Shown here in pieces: positions 16,559-18,697 of a DNA stretch of 18,697 bases. The translations under genes were made by a program, and so were the position numbers. The notes below the pieces were generated by a model. That model worked only from the letters and a program-made list of their open reading frames with translations. It ran no database searches and was not told the origin of the DNA. The stretch is from the NCBI GenBank assembly GCA_018398765.1, contig JAHBMJ010002340.1:1-18697 (forward strand), given 5' to 3'. The stretch's first letter is position 1. Each line of letters opens with the position of its first letter. This DNA is from Chromera velia (taxonomy: Eukaryota; Sar; Chromeraceae).

Positions 16559-16590
16559 ATGTGTGTGTGTGCGTATGTGTGTGTGTGTGG
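16431..16590 (+). repeat. (GT)n microsatellite with a 9-bp GGTGTGTGT minisatellite
   Basis: A GT run starts at 16431. Seven tandem copies of GGTGTGTGT (the last one GGTGCGTGT) occupy 16452-16514, followed by further GT runs to about 16590 with GCGTAT interruptions. Alternating purine-pyrimidine tracts of this kind can adopt Z-DNA. Confidence 0.92.
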
Positions 16591-16839
16591 TGTCTTGTCT
16601 GGCTCGAGGCTCGTTTCCACGCTGCCTCATGCATGCACGTGCCCTCTTTTTCTCTCAGCCACATTCCTTTCTTTAATTGTCCGGCAGACCGTCTTTGCGT
16701 TCTCCCTCCAATTCCACAGGAAAGGGGTCCTTCCTCTTTTCCCATTCCCACTCCCTTTCCCTCCTTTCCTTGTTCCCTTTCCCCTTTCTCCATTCCGTTT
16801 TCTCTTGCTTTCTTTCAGGTTTTTTTTTCGTTTTCTTCT

Positions 16840-18674
16840 TCACATTTGGAAGGACTCAGAATGGAAGTGAACATACGGAGCGTTGGCACTTCCCTTCTGT
16901 CTCTTGTTCATCTCCGCAGTGACCTTGAGGACGTCCTTCACCAATCCCTCTGGGCCACACACGAACACTCCAAGGTCAAGGAGGCCTGCCTGCTCAGCGT
17001 GCTGCTGCACTGAAGGGAGAATTTCCCTCAGATCAGGCCGGGTTTTCTTCACCTCCTCGCCCATCTGCTGCAACCCCTCCTCCTCACTCCACACAGGGGT
17101 CGGGAGATCCCCCTTGTCTCCCTCTTGCTTCTGTTGAGCAGAACCACCCTTGCCAGTGTAATGGAAGTGGCAGTTCTCAGCAGGCAGAGCAGAGAAGTAG
17201 GGTTTCAGGTGAGAGTACAGAGAGCGCGAACGGAAGGACCAAACCACATACGTCTGTCTACCCTCATGATTAGCGATATGGGGAATGATCGAAGCAGCAG
17301 GCGTCACCCCTACGCCTGCTACCACAAACACGAGCGCTTTGATTTGATCTGGTTTTCCGAACGCCCCAATACCCCCCCCAAAGGGTCCTGCGACGAACAT
17401 CTTCAGTTCTTTCTTCTCAGCCACAGAAGCGAGGGTCTTGCCAGTCCACTGTTCCTTCCCTTTCCCCTGAACTTTCCAAACGAATTCCAACTCACACGGC
17501 CCAGTCTTCCCTTCATCTTTCACAATCGCCGTAAACGGATGACTAAGCACAGACTTTCCATCAAGGCTAGTAATGGAATACCATGACCCTGCCCACGATC
17601 GTTTGGGTTTCTTCACAGTCACACTCAGGTACTGATCCCCCCCGTCCGAGGGCAGCACGAGAGGACCCTGCACGACTGTCACAGGACACTTGAACGTGTC
17701 GATGGTCGTCCAGATTTTGTCAAACAGCCAGAGCCCTGAGGCAAGGGCAGTGAAGCCGACTGCCCCGAGAAGCCCGCTGTAGATCCCGCCTCCCTCTGAC
17801 TTCAGCAGAATGATGTGGAAGATGGAGGCGATCAGAATTAGAGGCGCGATGAAGTGAGTAATTCGGAACACACCATACCTGTAGGTGGTAAAAAGAACAA
17901 AAGAAAGAGAAAGAGTCAGGGAAGGCGTGTTTCTCTGGATGCCTTTTCGAGACACCAATTTCGAGAGATGTCTTTTGGTTCTCTCGAGAACTTTGTATTT
18001 GCCATCATGTATTTGCCACCAGCAAACTAACTTCACAGAATTCCTACAGATAGATGTGTAACACATATGCATCCCATGCAGTCCTCACATCTTAATTCAT
18101 GCAGTTTCACATCGATCATCAGAAGTCATTCTCAACAAACACACATTCTCGTCTCTGGAAAGAGAGAAATAAAAAAAGAAGCTGACCAACCGACTGACCA
18201 TCGAATACGGATCGAGGTGAGTGTGAACAAGTAGACGACGCCGGTGGCCACCAGCAGACCCCACCCTGTGGCCGCAGTGCTTCCAGGCAGACCGGGTCCG
18301 AACACCAGAAGGTACTGTACAGCGTGTGCGATGGCGAGGTAGGCAGCCACGATTCCGATCACGTAGTGGAGCTTCAGCGCCTTTTCATAAGGCAGGCGGA
18401 GGAGCCACCATGTGAACGTCACGCGCCGGGTTCCAGTCATGCCTGCCAAAGAGATGGCGTAGATTGCAACACGCCCAAAGGCTGCTGGGTACACGTAGAT
18501 GGCAGGGTAGTACGTCTGCATGTACTGGACCCAGAAGTAGATGAACAGGGCAGTTGCGACCAGATAGAGGAGGATGAGAGTCAAAACTCCCCAGGACATT
18601 TCAACCATGCCGTTGAAAGTCTCTCCCATGAAGCCCTTCATGGGGGCCGCGATGGGTCTGCGCAGGAAGACATC
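16840..18674 (-). CDS. Ferric reductase / NADPH oxidase-family flavocytochrome (3' two exons)
   Basis: Two exons, 18674-18199 and 17878-16840, join in phase (split Trp codon) to give 504 residues ending at TGA. The 5' end is missing: exon 1 begins after an acceptor TTGCTTGCAG, so earlier exons lie right of the window. Six membrane segments are visible. Residues His103 and His117 (13 residues between) and His167 and His180 (12 between) are the bis-heme ligand pairs of the FRE/NOX membrane domain. The FAD motif is HPFT (272-275), the NADPH region has GPFG (323) and GVGVTP (347-352), and CGP lies at 466-468. The C-terminus HFHSESF resembles the NOX/FRE ending. The protein would move electrons from cytosolic NADPH via FAD and two hemes across a membrane to Fe(III) or oxygen. 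Sequence alone does not separate the two. No EF-hands are in this part. Confidence 0.9.
17879..18198 (-). other. Intron of the FRE/NOX-family gene
   Basis: On the minus strand the donor is ATG^GTCAGT and the acceptor is CACCTACAG^GTATGG. It is 320 bases long and contains stops in the reading frame. Splicing joins SIRIRW to YGVFRITHF, restoring the membrane segment with the third and fourth heme histidines. Confidence 0.88.
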
Positions 18675-18697
18675 CTGCAAGCAACACAAACGGGGGG
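18675..18697 (-). other. 3' end of an upstream intron of the FRE/NOX-family gene
   Basis: On the minus strand TGTTGCTTGCAG directly precedes the exon beginning GATGTCTTCC. The rest of this intron and the 5' exons are outside the window. Confidence 0.65.

Noticed and set aside
16144-17013. Frames of up to 289 codons on both strands
   Set aside because: They translate microsatellites (Cys-Val, His-Thr, Arg-Glu runs), and the 3' parts overlap the FRE/NOX exon on the other strand.
1-18697. CRISPR arrays, rRNA genes, bacterial operons or phage modules
   Set aside because: No regularly spaced repeats, rRNA sequence or ribosome-binding-site organisation was seen; introns show nuclear eukaryotic DNA.

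Overview
The window is nuclear DNA of a eukaryotic protist. It shows GT-AG introns (about 40 to 320 nt), long AT-rich intergenic tracts, complex microsatellites, a chromodomain-bearing Ty3/Gypsy LTR retrotransposon and a multipass FRE/NOX-type flavocytochrome. The style would suit a repeat-rich alveolate such as a chromerid alga, but that assignment is inference; no taxon-specific marker is present.

Layout. (1) Bases 1-2198, minus strand: an unbroken 732-codon frame with an N-terminal leucine-rich-repeat domain and a long low-complexity tail, running off the left edge. (2) 2199-3048: divergent intergenic region with a pure-GC cluster of palindromes. (3) 3049-5663, plus strand: an apparently multi-exon gene for a basic, RGG-rich, probably nuclear protein with a duplicated TADELF motif. 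(4) 5664-6841: AT-rich repeat-filled DNA with two diverged tRNA-like (SINE-like) sequences in opposite orientation and one arm of an inverted dispersed repeat. (5) 6842-8119: two head-to-head reading frames without good start codons, an OTU-type cysteine protease on the minus strand and an unknown protein on the plus strand. (6) 8361-14532: a complete-length but mutated chromovirus, with 256-bp LTRs about 95.7 % identical, TG...CA ends and a GTAAC target-site duplication. (7) 14533-16839: AT-rich repeats including the second arm of the inverted repeat, then microsatellites. (8) 16840-18674, minus strand: the 3' two exons of a ferric reductase/NADPH oxidase-family gene whose 5' end lies beyond the right edge.

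The retrotransposon supplies the most coherent system in the window. Its order is LTR, PBS, gag with an RGG-rich nucleocapsid, protease, reverse transcriptase, RNase H, integrase, chromodomain, LTR. Gag and protease overlap in a -1 relation, and the overlap holds a correctly phased GGGAAAC slippery heptamer followed by a 9-bp stem, the architecture of a retroviral frameshift signal. Five in-frame stops, one single-base frameshift in RT, a Cys-to-Tyr change in the zinc knuckle and a gap in RNase H make this copy defective. Every point lesion fits a C:G to T:A change.

The element appears to be inserted inside older repeat DNA. A perfect 24-bp inverted match (6479-6502 and 14907-14930) with weaker flanking similarity brackets the OTU frame, the unknown frame and the retrotransposon, so an older large transposon or repeat pair may contain this block. 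The host genes show no obvious functional link to each other.
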